Source of the DNA: Phycisphaerae bacterium
GTDB lineage: Bacteria; Planctomycetota; Phycisphaerae; Sedimentisphaerales; Anaerobacaceae
Direction: 5' to 3'
Assembly (NCBI GenBank): GCA_016782865.1
Contig: JADHXR010000022.1
Location: 1 to 61,247 of the forward strand
DNA length: 61,247 nucleotides
The position numbers and the translations under genes are program-made. This document shows positions 8,796 to 15,866 of this stretch, piece by piece (within the stretch, counting starts at the first letter, position 1; each line of letters opens with the position of its first letter). The notes under the pieces were generated by a model. It made no database searches. It was not told the DNA's origin and saw only the letters and a list, made by a program, of their open reading frames with translations.

Positions 8796-9355
8796 CTACC
8801 TTGAGTAATTGGCGTCAAAGCGAAGACTCTTTGACGCACTCGTTGCAGTCCGTTCGACGCGAAGCCCCGGCCTTGTATCCGGTTCGCAGCTTTCTGCTTC
8901 GAGTTCCTCTTGGTCGATGCCCTTTCCTCGGCCAACTCCGCGGAGACCTCCGTCCCTTTGTTCGCTGGCGTCTTGGGTACTATGGCACCGTCCGACTCCT
9001 CGGTAGCATGATCAATGGGCGTTTGGCTATTAACCTTCCCCACGTCGTCCAACCTTTCGTCTAGGCGAGGGCAGTTGGACCCTACCGAGGTCTCCCGATT
9101 TTCGTGCAGAGAGCGTCCGCACATGCCAGGTTCTATGACTCCGTCGAATCCAGGTGCAACTCGCGTTCTGTCGTTACCACTGATGTTGCCTTCCCCTGCA
9201 CGCCACCGGGTCGGCATTCGAGATGAGGTGATTTCGGAGCTCAATAGCCCGCCTGTGCTTTCCCCTGTCAACGCTTCCCCACGCCCTCGCGGGTCGTCGA
9301 GGCATGACTCGGGGCCAGAGTGATGCGCGTCATCTTCCCTGTAAGACTCTTTCAT
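8780..9355 (-). pseudogene. Group II intron-encoded protein, N-terminal leader only
   Basis: The frame starts MKESYREDDAHHSGPESC and contains GEALTGE, LHENRET, EESDGAIVPKTPANKG and AELAEERASTKRN. These blocks occur in that order in the leader of many group II intron reverse transcriptases. It stops soon after NGLQRVRQRV, where the FTALLHH start of the RT domain would follow. All catalytic parts (YADD region, maturase, endonuclease) are absent. Confidence 0.7.
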
Positions 9356-9707
9356 TCTCTACTCTCTGCCGACTTTAATCGGCGCTTTCGGTCTGACCCT
9401 TGAAACGTGCTCTTGAAACGTGCTAAGCGAGTATCCGCCTGTATTGGCTCAACAACCGAGAAGAATTGTTCGCGGCCCCGATTTGTCCGGTCCACACGCC
9501 GATTTACCGCAAGAGTCATGAGATCAACATGCTGAAGGAGTTTTCTTGGCCCTTCGCAAGAAGATGAGGGCCAAAAGAAAACGGTCCATTCGACGCAAGG
9601 CTCCTGCCTCAACCTGCATCATGTTTGTCCTATTCACCCTGTACCTGCGCGGCGATGCCAGTCGAAAGCCCACCTACTCATTATCCGGAAGTGCCTTTTT
9701 TGCACTT

Positions 9708-9732
9708 TTTTCCGCGTTTTTGAGGGCAAGAA
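9708..9732 (+). repeat. 25-bp element shared upstream of both blaI promoters (copy 2)
   Basis: This differs at one base from the minus-strand reading of 8071-8095. It includes TTTTTGAGGGCAAGAA and lies 42 bp upstream of the -35 of the second cassette. Confidence 0.8.
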
Positions 9733-9752
9733 CCACGATAGCCAGGTTTTTC

Positions 9753-9766
9753 TAAAATATATTTTA
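9753..9766. promoter_or_regulatory. Perfect 14-bp AT palindrome
   Basis: TAAAATATATTTTA is its own reverse complement and sits 8 bp upstream of the -35 of the second blaI operon. It could be a repressor site or an UP-like element; the sequence does not decide. Confidence 0.45.
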
Positions 9767-9774
9767 TTTTTTTC

Positions 9775-9803
9775 TTGCATCTTTTATTAATATCAAATAT
9801 CTT
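9775..9803 (+). promoter_or_regulatory. Sigma70-like promoter of the second blaI-blaR1 operon
   Basis: TTGCAT (9775-9780) and TATCTT (9798-9803) are 17 bp apart. The start of transcription would be about 20-25 bp upstream of the repressor ATG. The spacer is AT-rich and lacks the TACGTC repeats of the first operon, so the two repressors probably recognise different sites. Confidence 0.55.
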
Positions 9804-9832
9804 CTTGTTTAATCAAATTAGGAGATTACGAT

Positions 9833-10252
9833 ATGCCGACATTGAAGAAAAAGAAGAAGGGCCGTCGCAAGAAGCTGGTTGCGGAACTCACCGAAGCCGA
9901 ATGGGAGATAATGAACGTCGTCTGGGACAAGGAGCCCTGCGCGGCCGGGACCGTTCAGGAAGCTCTGGCCAAGAGCAGGGACTGGGCCTATGCGACGGTC
10001 AAACTCACAATGGACCGGATGGTTAAGAAGGGTTTTCTGGAAATCAACAAGATCCGCAACCTTCAACTCTTCCGCTCCTGCATTACCGAGGTCGAAGCCA
10101 GACGCGGAGAATTGCGCAAAATGCTCACGCGAGCCTTCGGCGGGACTCTCACGCCTATGCTGAAGTTCCTTGTCGAGCACGAGGGCCTTTCAAAGGAGGA
10201 AGCAGCCCAGCTTCGTCAGTTCGTGGGCAAGACAGGGAAGAACCAAGGCTAA
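9833..10252 (+). CDS. BlaI/MecI/CopY-family transcriptional repressor (second copy)
   Basis: This 139-residue repressor starts with a Lys/Arg-rich segment (KKKKKGRRKK) before the winged helix. LTEAEWEIMNVVWDKEPC and the YATVKLTMDRMVKKGFL recognition region identify the family. The C-terminal half would dimerise and respond to the partner peptidase. AGGAGA stands 7 bases before the ATG. The next gene, a second ankyrin-M56 peptidase, starts 33 bp downstream. The sequence is clearly diverged from the repressor at 7557-7949, so this is not a recent duplicate. Confidence 0.92.
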   Translation: MPTLKKKKKGRRKKLVAELTEAEWEIMNVVWDKEPCAAGTVQEALAKSRDWAYATVKLTMDRMVKKGFLEINKIRNLQLFRSCITEVEARRGELRKMLTRAFGGTLTPMLKFLVEHEGLSKEEAAQLRQFVGKTGKNQG

Positions 10253-10285
10253 CAGAATATATTCATATCAGCGGGAGGTATATAA

Positions 10286-13237
10286 ATGAATCACATGATT
10301 AACAACCTTCTGACAGCTTTGAATAATGTCGGCGAAGCTTTCTGTGAACATGCCGCCGGAGTATTTGTACAAACCGCTTTTTTGGTCATTCTTCTCTATG
10401 CCGTTGATTTGCTGTTGCGCAAGCGAGTGCGCGCAGTCTTTCGCTATTGCGTCTGGCTGCTGGTGCTTGCAAAACTCGTTCTGCCTCCCACGCTTTCTCT
10501 GCCGACGGGGGTAGGATACTGGGCCGCAGACCATCTTCCTTCCGCCATGAACGTCTCAAGCAGACCTTTCGATGCGCCCGGATTTGAGTACATGGGTACG
10601 TCTGGTGAGAGACCTCATACGGGGCCATCCGACGATGTTGCCGAAAGCGCTCCTCTGGTCGTAGCGGAAAATGCGCCTCTGACCGCTCTGACGTGGCAGG
10701 CGATACTGTTCATCCTCTGGCTTGTGGGTGTTTTGGCCTTCCTGGCTCTGCTCGTTCAGCGCGCCAGATTTGTGAGGGGTTTGATCGTAGCGAGCACGCC
10801 GGCAACAGCAGAGTTTGCCGGGGTGCTCGAACAGTGTCGCCGACGAATCGGCGTTCGCTGGAACACAAGCGTAAGAATCTCAGATACCATCCCAAGCCCG
10901 GCCGTTTGCGGATTCTTCAGGCCAACTATCGTGATTCCCGTCACTTTGGTTGACAAGCTTTCACCGGATGGATTGAAAGCGATTCTGATTCACGAGCTGG
11001 CCCACATTAAGAGGGGAGACTTGTGGGTCAATTCCATCCAAACGTTCCTGCAAATCGCTTACTTCTACAATCCATTCGTGTGGTTCGCCAATTCTATCAT
11101 TCGCCGGGTCTGTGAAGAAGCGGTCGACGAGACGGTCCTCGTGGCGCTCGGAGGACGGGCGAAAGACTACAGCAATACGCTCATCGACATTGGCGAGATG
11201 GCATTTTGGAAAGCCGACTTAGCGCTGCGCCTCATCGGCGTAGCGGAATCAAGAAAAGTTTTACAGTGGAGGATCAGACACATGTTGACACGACCGATAC
11301 CAAAAAGTTCAAAGCTCGGTGCCCTTGGTATAGCTATACTTCTTGTTTTCGCGGCCGTCTTGCTTCCCATGGCCAGAGCTGAGAAGTCAAGTGAAGTCAG
11401 TGGCACTACTGCAGTCGAGAGTGAGAGAGAGCTGGCCAAATCACTCCTCAAAGCTGCAAACACAGGTAAAGTAGCCGACGTCAAGTCACTCATCTCGAGG
11501 GGTGTTGATGTCAATGCAAAAAACGCATGGAGCCAAACCGCGTTGCACTACGCAGCCAGTAACGGCCACAAAGAGATCGTCAAAGTGCTTCTGGCACACG
11601 GTGCGGATGTGAATGCCGGAAATCACTTCAACCTGACGCCTGCGCGTCTTGCCATGGAAGCCGGCCATATCGAGATAGTTGAACTGCTCATTTCCAAAGG
11701 TGCTGATGTTACTCCTCTGCATTTAGCCGTTCATATGAAAGACCTGGCCAAGGCAAAGAGCCTGATTGAAGGCGGTGCCGATGTCAACAAACGGACGCAG
11801 TGTGGCACCACACCACTGCACACTGCGGCAATTATAGGTTCCAAGAATATTGCCAAACTGCTAATCGATAAGGGTGCCGATGTTAATGCAAACTCCGGAG
11901 TGGGCTGGACACCACTGCACGAAGCTGGCGAAAGCGGACAAAAGGACGTGGCGGAGCTTCTCATCGCCAAAGGGGCAGATGTCAATGCGAAAGAAGGAGA
12001 GGGCTGGACGGCGTTACACTACGCTGCCCACGAAGGCCACAAGGACATGGTTGAACTGCTGATTACCAAAGGGGCGGATGTCAACGCAAAGAACGGAGAT
12101 GGTGAGATTCCCCTGCACCGTGCAGCCAGGAGGGATCACAAGGACGTGACAGAACTTCTAATTGCCAAGGGCGCCAATGTCAACGCCAGCGATAAGGCTG
12201 GCAGAACGCCTGTTATGATCGAATTTGAGAGTGGGCGAGTTTCTATGGTAGACCTTCTGATTGCTAAAGGGGCGGATGTGCCTGTTGACCTTCATGCTGC
12301 ATATAGAGGCGACTTGACATGGATAAACAAAGTAGTCGAGAGGGGCAAAGCACGTGAAACATTTAGCCAGGGCCTGACTTTATTGCATGCCGCAGCTCTT
12401 GGTGGCCACAAGGAGGTTGTGGAGCTACTTCTGAGCAACGATTTGGATCTGCACCAGAAAACCGACACGGCACTGACTGCATTGCATCACGCAGCCGGTG
12501 CAAATCGAAAAGATGTAGTAGACACATTGCTTGCCAGAGGAGCGGATATTAATGCTGGCAAATGGACACCGTTACATCAAGCAGTGAGGGAGTTACAAGA
12601 GGACATGGTCCAGCATCTTCTCATCAAAGGAGCAAATCCTAATGCCATTGGGAAAGAGCGCTTCACCCCTTTGCAATGGGCAGTGTGGATGTGGAGTCCA
12701 GAGATTGCTTATCTGCTAATATCGCATGGTGCTGACGTCCATCTCGATTCGACGGGTTATGGGGGTACGCCTCTGGCTGAAGCTATCAGGGAGGGACAGC
12801 CACTGATGATTGAGATACTTCTTTACGGAGCAGGAGATACGAGTACAGGTGGGAGGACACCCTTGCACGCAGCTGCTCTGTTTGGAAATAGAGAGAAAGC
12901 AGAACAGCTTATTGCCGAGGGAGCAAATGTAAATGCCAGAGACGACCGTATCGGATTTACGCCCCTTCATTGGGCAGTCAGACCGGGGGGACATAAAGAC
13001 GTGGTGGAACTGCTTGTTAAGAAGGGAGCAGATCTTGATGCAAAATGCGAATGGGATGCAACGCCTTTATTCCTAGCAGCCAATCGAGGCCATCTGCAAA
13101 TCTGCGAGTTACTTATAACTGCAGGAGCAGATCTCAATGTCAAGGATAAATGGGATTGGACAGTGTTATCTAAAGCCAAGCAGAAAGGCAATACCAAAAT
13201 CGTCGAACTGTTGCGCAAGCACGGGGCCAGAGAATGA
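10286..13237 (+). CDS. M56 (BlaR1-like) membrane peptidase with ankyrin sensor (second copy)
   Basis: The N-terminal half has hydrophobic segments near residues 24-44, 50-70 and 135-160, the zinc motif HELAHIKRGDL (His 235), the downstream CEEAVDETVL segment with a candidate third ligand, and a fourth hydrophobic segment near 342-362. After it come about 18 ankyrin repeats to the C-terminus, ending KIVELLRKHGARE. BlaR1 topology places this array outside the cytoplasmic membrane in place of the beta-lactam sensor. GGGAGG precedes the ATG. The protein belongs to the operon of the upstream repressor and ends 20 bp from the convergent lexA gene. It is a diverged paralogue of 3877-7560 with a shorter array. 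Confidence 0.9.
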   Translation: MNHMINNLLTALNNVGEAFCEHAAGVFVQTAFLVILLYAVDLLLRKRVRAVFRYCVWLLVLAKLVLPPTLSLPTGVGYWAADHLPSAMNVSSRPFDAPGFEYMGTSGERPHTGPSDDVAESAPLVVAENAPLTALTWQAILFILWLVGVLAFLALLVQRARFVRGLIVASTPATAEFAGVLEQCRRRIGVRWNTSVRISDTIPSPAVCGFFRPTIVIPVTLVDKLSPDGLKAILIHELAHIKRGDLWVNSIQTFLQIAYFYNPFVWFANSIIRRVCEEAVDETVLVALGGRAKDYSNTLIDIGEMAFWKADLALRLIGVAESRKVLQWRIRHMLTRPIPKSSKLGALGIAILLVFAAVLLPMARAEKSSEVSGTTAVESERELAKSLLKAANTGKVADVKSLISRGVDVNAKNAWSQTALHYAASNGHKEIVKVLLAHGADVNAGNHFNLTPARLAMEAGHIEIVELLISKGADVTPLHLAVHMKDLAKAKSLIEGGADVNKRTQCGTTPLHTAAIIGSKNIAKLLIDKGADVNANSGVGWTPLHEAGESGQKDVAELLIAKGADVNAKEGEGWTALHYAAHEGHKDMVELLITKGADVNAKNGDGEIPLHRAARRDHKDVTELLIAKGANVNASDKAGRTPVMIEFESGRVSMVDLLIAKGADVPVDLHAAYRGDLTWINKVVERGKARETFSQGLTLLHAAALGGHKEVVELLLSNDLDLHQKTDTALTALHHAAGANRKDVVDTLLARGADINAGKWTPLHQAVRELQEDMVQHLLIKGANPNAIGKERFTPLQWAVWMWSPEIAYLLISHGADVHLDSTGYGGTPLAEAIREGQPLMIEILLYGAGDTSTGGRTPLHAAALFGNREKAEQLIAEGANVNARDDRIGFTPLHWAVRPGGHKDVVELLVKKGADLDAKCEWDATPLFLAANRGHLQICELLITAGADLNVKDKWDWTVLSKAKQKGNTKIVELLRKHGARE

Positions 13238-13257
13238 CTACGCCAGATTAGGAGAGT

Positions 13258-13920
13258 TCAGAGTCTTCTGACCAGCCCTATGACGACGGCTTCGATTCGG
13301 CAGTTGTACGAATAGATCGGCTCGTAATCGTCGTTGGCCGGTTGCAGCCGAGCGCGGGTCTTCTCTTTGTAGAATCTCTTGAGCGTTGCATTCTCCTGAT
13401 CTACGATGGCAACCACCAACTGGCCGTCATTAGCAACCGCACTGCGGCGGCAAATCACGTAATCGCCCTCGTGGATGTCCTCGCCGATCATGCTGTCGCC
13501 TTCTACCTCGATGGCGAATATGTCGTCGCCGGTGCCGAAGCAGGAACTTAGCGATAGAGACTCGGCGTTCTCAACTGCTTCTATAGGCATACCCGCCGCC
13601 ACCATTCCCGACAGTGGTATTGACGCCGGCTCGGCGGGATAACGCCGCAAGTCATCGTCGCCGAGGCTGTTAAGCAGTTTTTGCGCTGCGGAACTGACCT
13701 TCAAAGAGCGAGCCTTGTTGGACGAATCTGAGAGCAGACCCTTTTTTCGCAACTCGGCGATATGTTCGTATACGGTGCTTCGGCTTATGTTTAACTCGGA
13801 TGCCATCTCCGCCAATGTCGGGGAATAGCATCGGTTCTCCTGAAAACGCGCCACCATTGTCAGCAACTGTAGTTGGCGGGGCGTGAGCTGTATCGCCGAG
13901 TTTGCTGTCTTCAGCCGCAT
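13258..13920 (-). CDS. lexA: LexA SOS-response repressor
   Basis: The N-terminal winged helix includes LTPRQLQLLTMVARF and SPTLAEMASELNISRSTVYE. The C-terminal part is a S24 self-cleaving domain: the AG cleavage site lies in SGMVAAGMP, the nucleophile Ser in EVEGDSMIGEDIHEGDY, and the Lys in NATLKRFYKE. RecA-stimulated self-cleavage relieves repression of DNA-repair genes. The Met at 13920 (MRLKTANSAIQ) was chosen because the family starts just before the helix-turn-helix and AGGGAGA lies upstream; the 40 residues before it in frame look non-coding. A perfect GTTCT inverted repeat at 14199-14210 is a candidate site for LexA upstream. No recA or error-prone polymerase gene lies in the window. 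Confidence 0.92.
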   Translation of the reverse strand: MRLKTANSAIQLTPRQLQLLTMVARFQENRCYSPTLAEMASELNISRSTVYEHIAELRKKGLLSDSSNKARSLKVSSAAQKLLNSLGDDDLRRYPAEPASIPLSGMVAAGMPIEAVENAESLSLSSCFGTGDDIFAIEVEGDSMIGEDIHEGDYVICRRSAVANDGQLVVAIVDQENATLKRFYKEKTRARLQPANDDYEPIYSYNCRIEAVVIGLVRRL

Positions 13921-14170
13921 TCCTTGCTTTCTCCCTGTCAAAGTCAATAACCTCGCTGCTGCGGGCGTGGTTTCTCCATGATATGTGAGCGTCGGTTCTC
14001 TTGAAGCCGAGCATGACGACAAGCACCTCCAGAGCCGCACTCAAGAGCCTGAGAGGACGATTCGCCATCGCGAAAACTTCCGGCGGTTCCGGCTGCCAGG
14101 CGACCGCGAAATCACCTCCAGGTCCGAACTTGCACAGCGGCTCGACTTGTCTTGTTCTCTGAGCTACCAT
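13670..14170 (-). CDS. Possible small protein upstream of and overlapping lexA
   Basis: A frame with AGGAT five bases before ATG 14170 starts MVAQRTRQVEPLC. It contains a short hydrophobic stretch (LLSAALEVLVVMLGF) and EVIDFDREKARN, which look protein-like. It then overlaps lexA in another frame for 251 bp, and that part looks like a shadow. It may be a real short gene whose true end was lost by frameshift, or chance. Being directly below a candidate LexA site makes it worth keeping. Confidence 0.25.
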   Translation of the reverse strand: MVAQRTRQVEPLCKFGPGGDFAVAWQPEPPEVFAMANRPLRLLSAALEVLVVMLGFKRTDAHISWRNHARSSEVIDFDREKARNAAEDSKLGDTAHAPPTTVADNGGAFSGEPMLFPDIGGDGIRVKHKPKHRIRTYRRVAKKGSALRFVQQGSLFEGQFRSAKTA

Positions 14171-14198
14171 CTTGATCCTGCCTTCTGACTTTTGACAC

Positions 14199-14210
14199 GT
14201 TCTTGAGAAC
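14199..14210. promoter_or_regulatory. Candidate LexA operator
   Basis: GTTCT-TG-AGAAC is a perfect inverted repeat about 280 bp upstream of the lexA start and 29 bp upstream of the small frame at 14170. LexA boxes in several phyla use GTTC/GAAC half-sites; the consensus for this group is not known to me. Confidence 0.4.
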
Positions 14211-14478
14211 ACCCGACAGCAAGTGTTACTATCGGCAAAGGGTCTCGAATTACCCAAACAAAAACCGAACAAAAACGGCGAAATCCGGAGTTTTTCTTGG
14301 GCCCTCGCTTTCTTATTCCAACAGTAGTATCAATATGGGACTATTATGATGGATGATATTGCTGTGTGCGTTCCCGCTTTCTCCCCGGAAACAGTCCACA
14401 GGAGCTGACAGGCGGGCTGGGCGTGACTAATTTGTCTGGCACCACATGGACTTCTCTGCGGCAAAGAATCGTGCTCGT

Positions 14479-14560
14479 TGTCATTGAGAGCGAAGCGAAG
14501 CAATCTCAACCATCGAGAAAGTTGAGATTGCCATGGCCACATACTGTGGCCGCAATGACA
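14479..14560. repeat. 82-bp palindromic dispersed repeat (MITE-like)
   Basis: The ends are TGTCATTG and CAATGACA. Inside are two perfect hairpins: an 11-bp stem GCAATCTCAAC/GTTGAGATTGC with a 10-base loop (14500-14531), and a 6-bp stem GGCCAC/GTGGCC (14535-14551). The segment AGCGAAGCGAAGCAATCTC is typical of a repeat found between genes in many bacterial genomes (recalled). It lies in the non-coding space upstream of the DUF6941-like gene. Confidence 0.75.
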
Positions 14561-14725
14561 AGAGTGGCCGGTCATGGCTTTGAAAACGAGCATTCAGGAA
14601 CGAAGAATCGCCTACCAGAAAATTCGGCCGCCCCCGACGGGCTGGAGAAGAACGGAATACATTTGAATGCAGAGACCGTCTCCGTTAGACTGATGTTTCA
14701 AGAACTTAAATGGAAGGTCCATCAG

Positions 14726-15160
14726 ATGGCAGAAATACAACCAATTCTGTTGTCGGCGATAACCTGTGGCAGGGTCATCTTCGATAAGGTCTCCGGGATG
14801 CCGAGCATTATTGACATTGTCCAGACTATCGACGCTCGCAAGTATCCGGCGAGACATGCTCAAATAGTTTTTTTCTGCGAGCTTACGAACGGACACGGCA
14901 CGACGAAGACCAGAGTTAGACTCGTCGACGCCCAGGAAGATGAGAAGGTCATTTTCGAGCGTGAAGGGACGGTTAAGTTCGAAGACGTCAGACGAATCGT
15001 CACTTTGGCGGTAAACCTCCAGGGCATCGTCTTCCCGCACCCTGGAGAGTATCGTTTTCAGTTGCTCGCGGGCGGGGCCCTGCTCGGAGATAGACGAATA
15101 ATCTGCCGAAAGGTCAATCTGCCGCCGAGGCCCGGACCCACGGAATCCGCACAAGGCTGA
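14726..15160 (+). CDS. DUF6941-like conserved protein
   Basis: This protein of 144 residues begins MAEIQPILLSAITCGRVIFD and ends with a PGEYRFQLLAGGALLGDR block, which matches the small DUF6941-type family as I recall it. It looks like a single beta-sandwich without a signal peptide, so it is cytoplasmic. Function is unknown. ATG 14726 was chosen because GGAAGG precedes it and because the 120 residues upstream in frame include the dispersed repeat. The next gene, a small membrane protein, follows on the same strand. Confidence 0.75.
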   Translation: MAEIQPILLSAITCGRVIFDKVSGMPSIIDIVQTIDARKYPARHAQIVFFCELTNGHGTTKTRVRLVDAQEDEKVIFEREGTVKFEDVRRIVTLAVNLQGIVFPHPGEYRFQLLAGGALLGDRRIICRKVNLPPRPGPTESAQG

Positions 15161-15288
15161 ACGCTCAAAACGAGGCACAGAGTGGCACAGGAACAAAGTG
15201 GCAAAGGGTCAGCTATAACTTTGAGCCTCTGCAGCTCTGTGGCTTTATTCCTATGTTCCTTCTTGTTTTGGAGCTAATGGGAAGACCG

Positions 15289-15516
15289 ATGGACACCGTT
15301 CTCTACATCATTGCCGGCCCGCTTTTTCTGATATCCATCACCGCGTATTTTTACGTGAAGCTCCGCCTGCGTCCGGACGATTCGGATTTGGACGACTACT
15401 ACCATGAATTCGAAGACCAGCAGCCGGGCTATGCCAGATATGCAAAATGGTCGGCAATCACGTTCGCCGGCGCCGTTGTCGGTGTCCTGCTGATGTTTGT
15501 CGCCGCGGTGATATGA
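15289..15516 (+). CDS. Small membrane protein with two transmembrane segments
   Basis: This 75-residue protein has hydrophobic segments at about residues 3-21 and 53-74, joined by an acidic loop with DDSDLDDYYHEFEDQQPGY. I do not recognise a family. The start at 15289 follows GGGAAG; in-frame ATGs at 15277 and 15253 would add 4 or 12 residues. It follows the DUF6941-like gene by about 130 bp and could be co-transcribed. Confidence 0.6.
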   Translation: MDTVLYIIAGPLFLISITAYFYVKLRLRPDDSDLDDYYHEFEDQQPGYARYAKWSAITFAGAVVGVLLMFVAAVI

Positions 15517-15720
15517 CGTTGAAAAGTCCCTCGTTCCGCGAAATTCTCAACGCTTCCGAACCTGCCTTTTTTCTGTGTTTTCAACTCAGGAATGAGGGTG
15601 ACAAATTCTTGTCTTCAAGAAACTCGCATTCTTCTGTTGGAATCTACTTCAAGTTGTGGTACTTTATTAAGAGGTATTGAACGGAAGGACCCGATAAGCG
15701 AAGGAGAGGAGGTTGATTTT

Positions 15721-15783
15721 ATGAGCAAGAAATTACTTGATCACTTAGGCGAACTGGTAGAGGTTTGTCGGAAGCTTGACTGA
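15721..15783 (+). CDS. 20-residue microprotein with a very strong ribosome site
   Basis: AAGGAGAGGAGG ends 8 bases before an ATG that encodes MSKKLLDHLGELVEVCRKLD and then a TGA. Such a strong Shine-Dalgarno before a short charged helix suggests a translated microprotein or leader peptide. It lies 84 bp upstream of the esterase gene start, so it could couple translation to that gene. It could also be the remnant of a longer gene. Confidence 0.4.
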   Translation: MSKKLLDHLGELVEVCRKLD

Positions 15784-15866
15784 CTCTACGTGAGCCTTTA
15801 ACAAGTCGGCAAAGGTAATTGCACAATGACATATCATCACACGGCAAGATTTCGGAGAGTAGAACG

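Larger units (their letters stand above)
8738..9355 (-). mobile_element. Decayed group II intron (5' ORF leader plus domain V, reverse transcriptase deleted)
   Basis: On the minus strand a frame starting at 9355 matches the N-terminal leader of group II intron-encoded proteins. It ends just where the reverse transcriptase domain should start. Only about 20 bp later comes a domain V-like hairpin (8762-8795), then a CACCTG-GTGA-CAGGTG hairpin in the place of domain VI. About 1 kb of reverse transcriptase and maturase sequence is therefore missing. I could not define the 5' intron end; it should lie above 9355. The copy cannot make its own protein. Confidence 0.7.

Noticed and set aside
3877..13237. 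Beta-lactam resistance operons
   Set aside because: No penicillin-binding sensor domain and no beta-lactamase gene are present, so the BlaI/BlaR1 names describe only the fold.
13921..14040. Forty extra N-terminal residues for LexA
   Set aside because: LexA proteins start just before the helix-turn-helix; the extension overlaps another frame and lacks a ribosome site.
14366..14725. 120-residue N-terminal extension of the DUF6941-like protein
   Set aside because: It runs through the dispersed repeat and has no good ribosome site, while ATG 14726 has GGAAGG.
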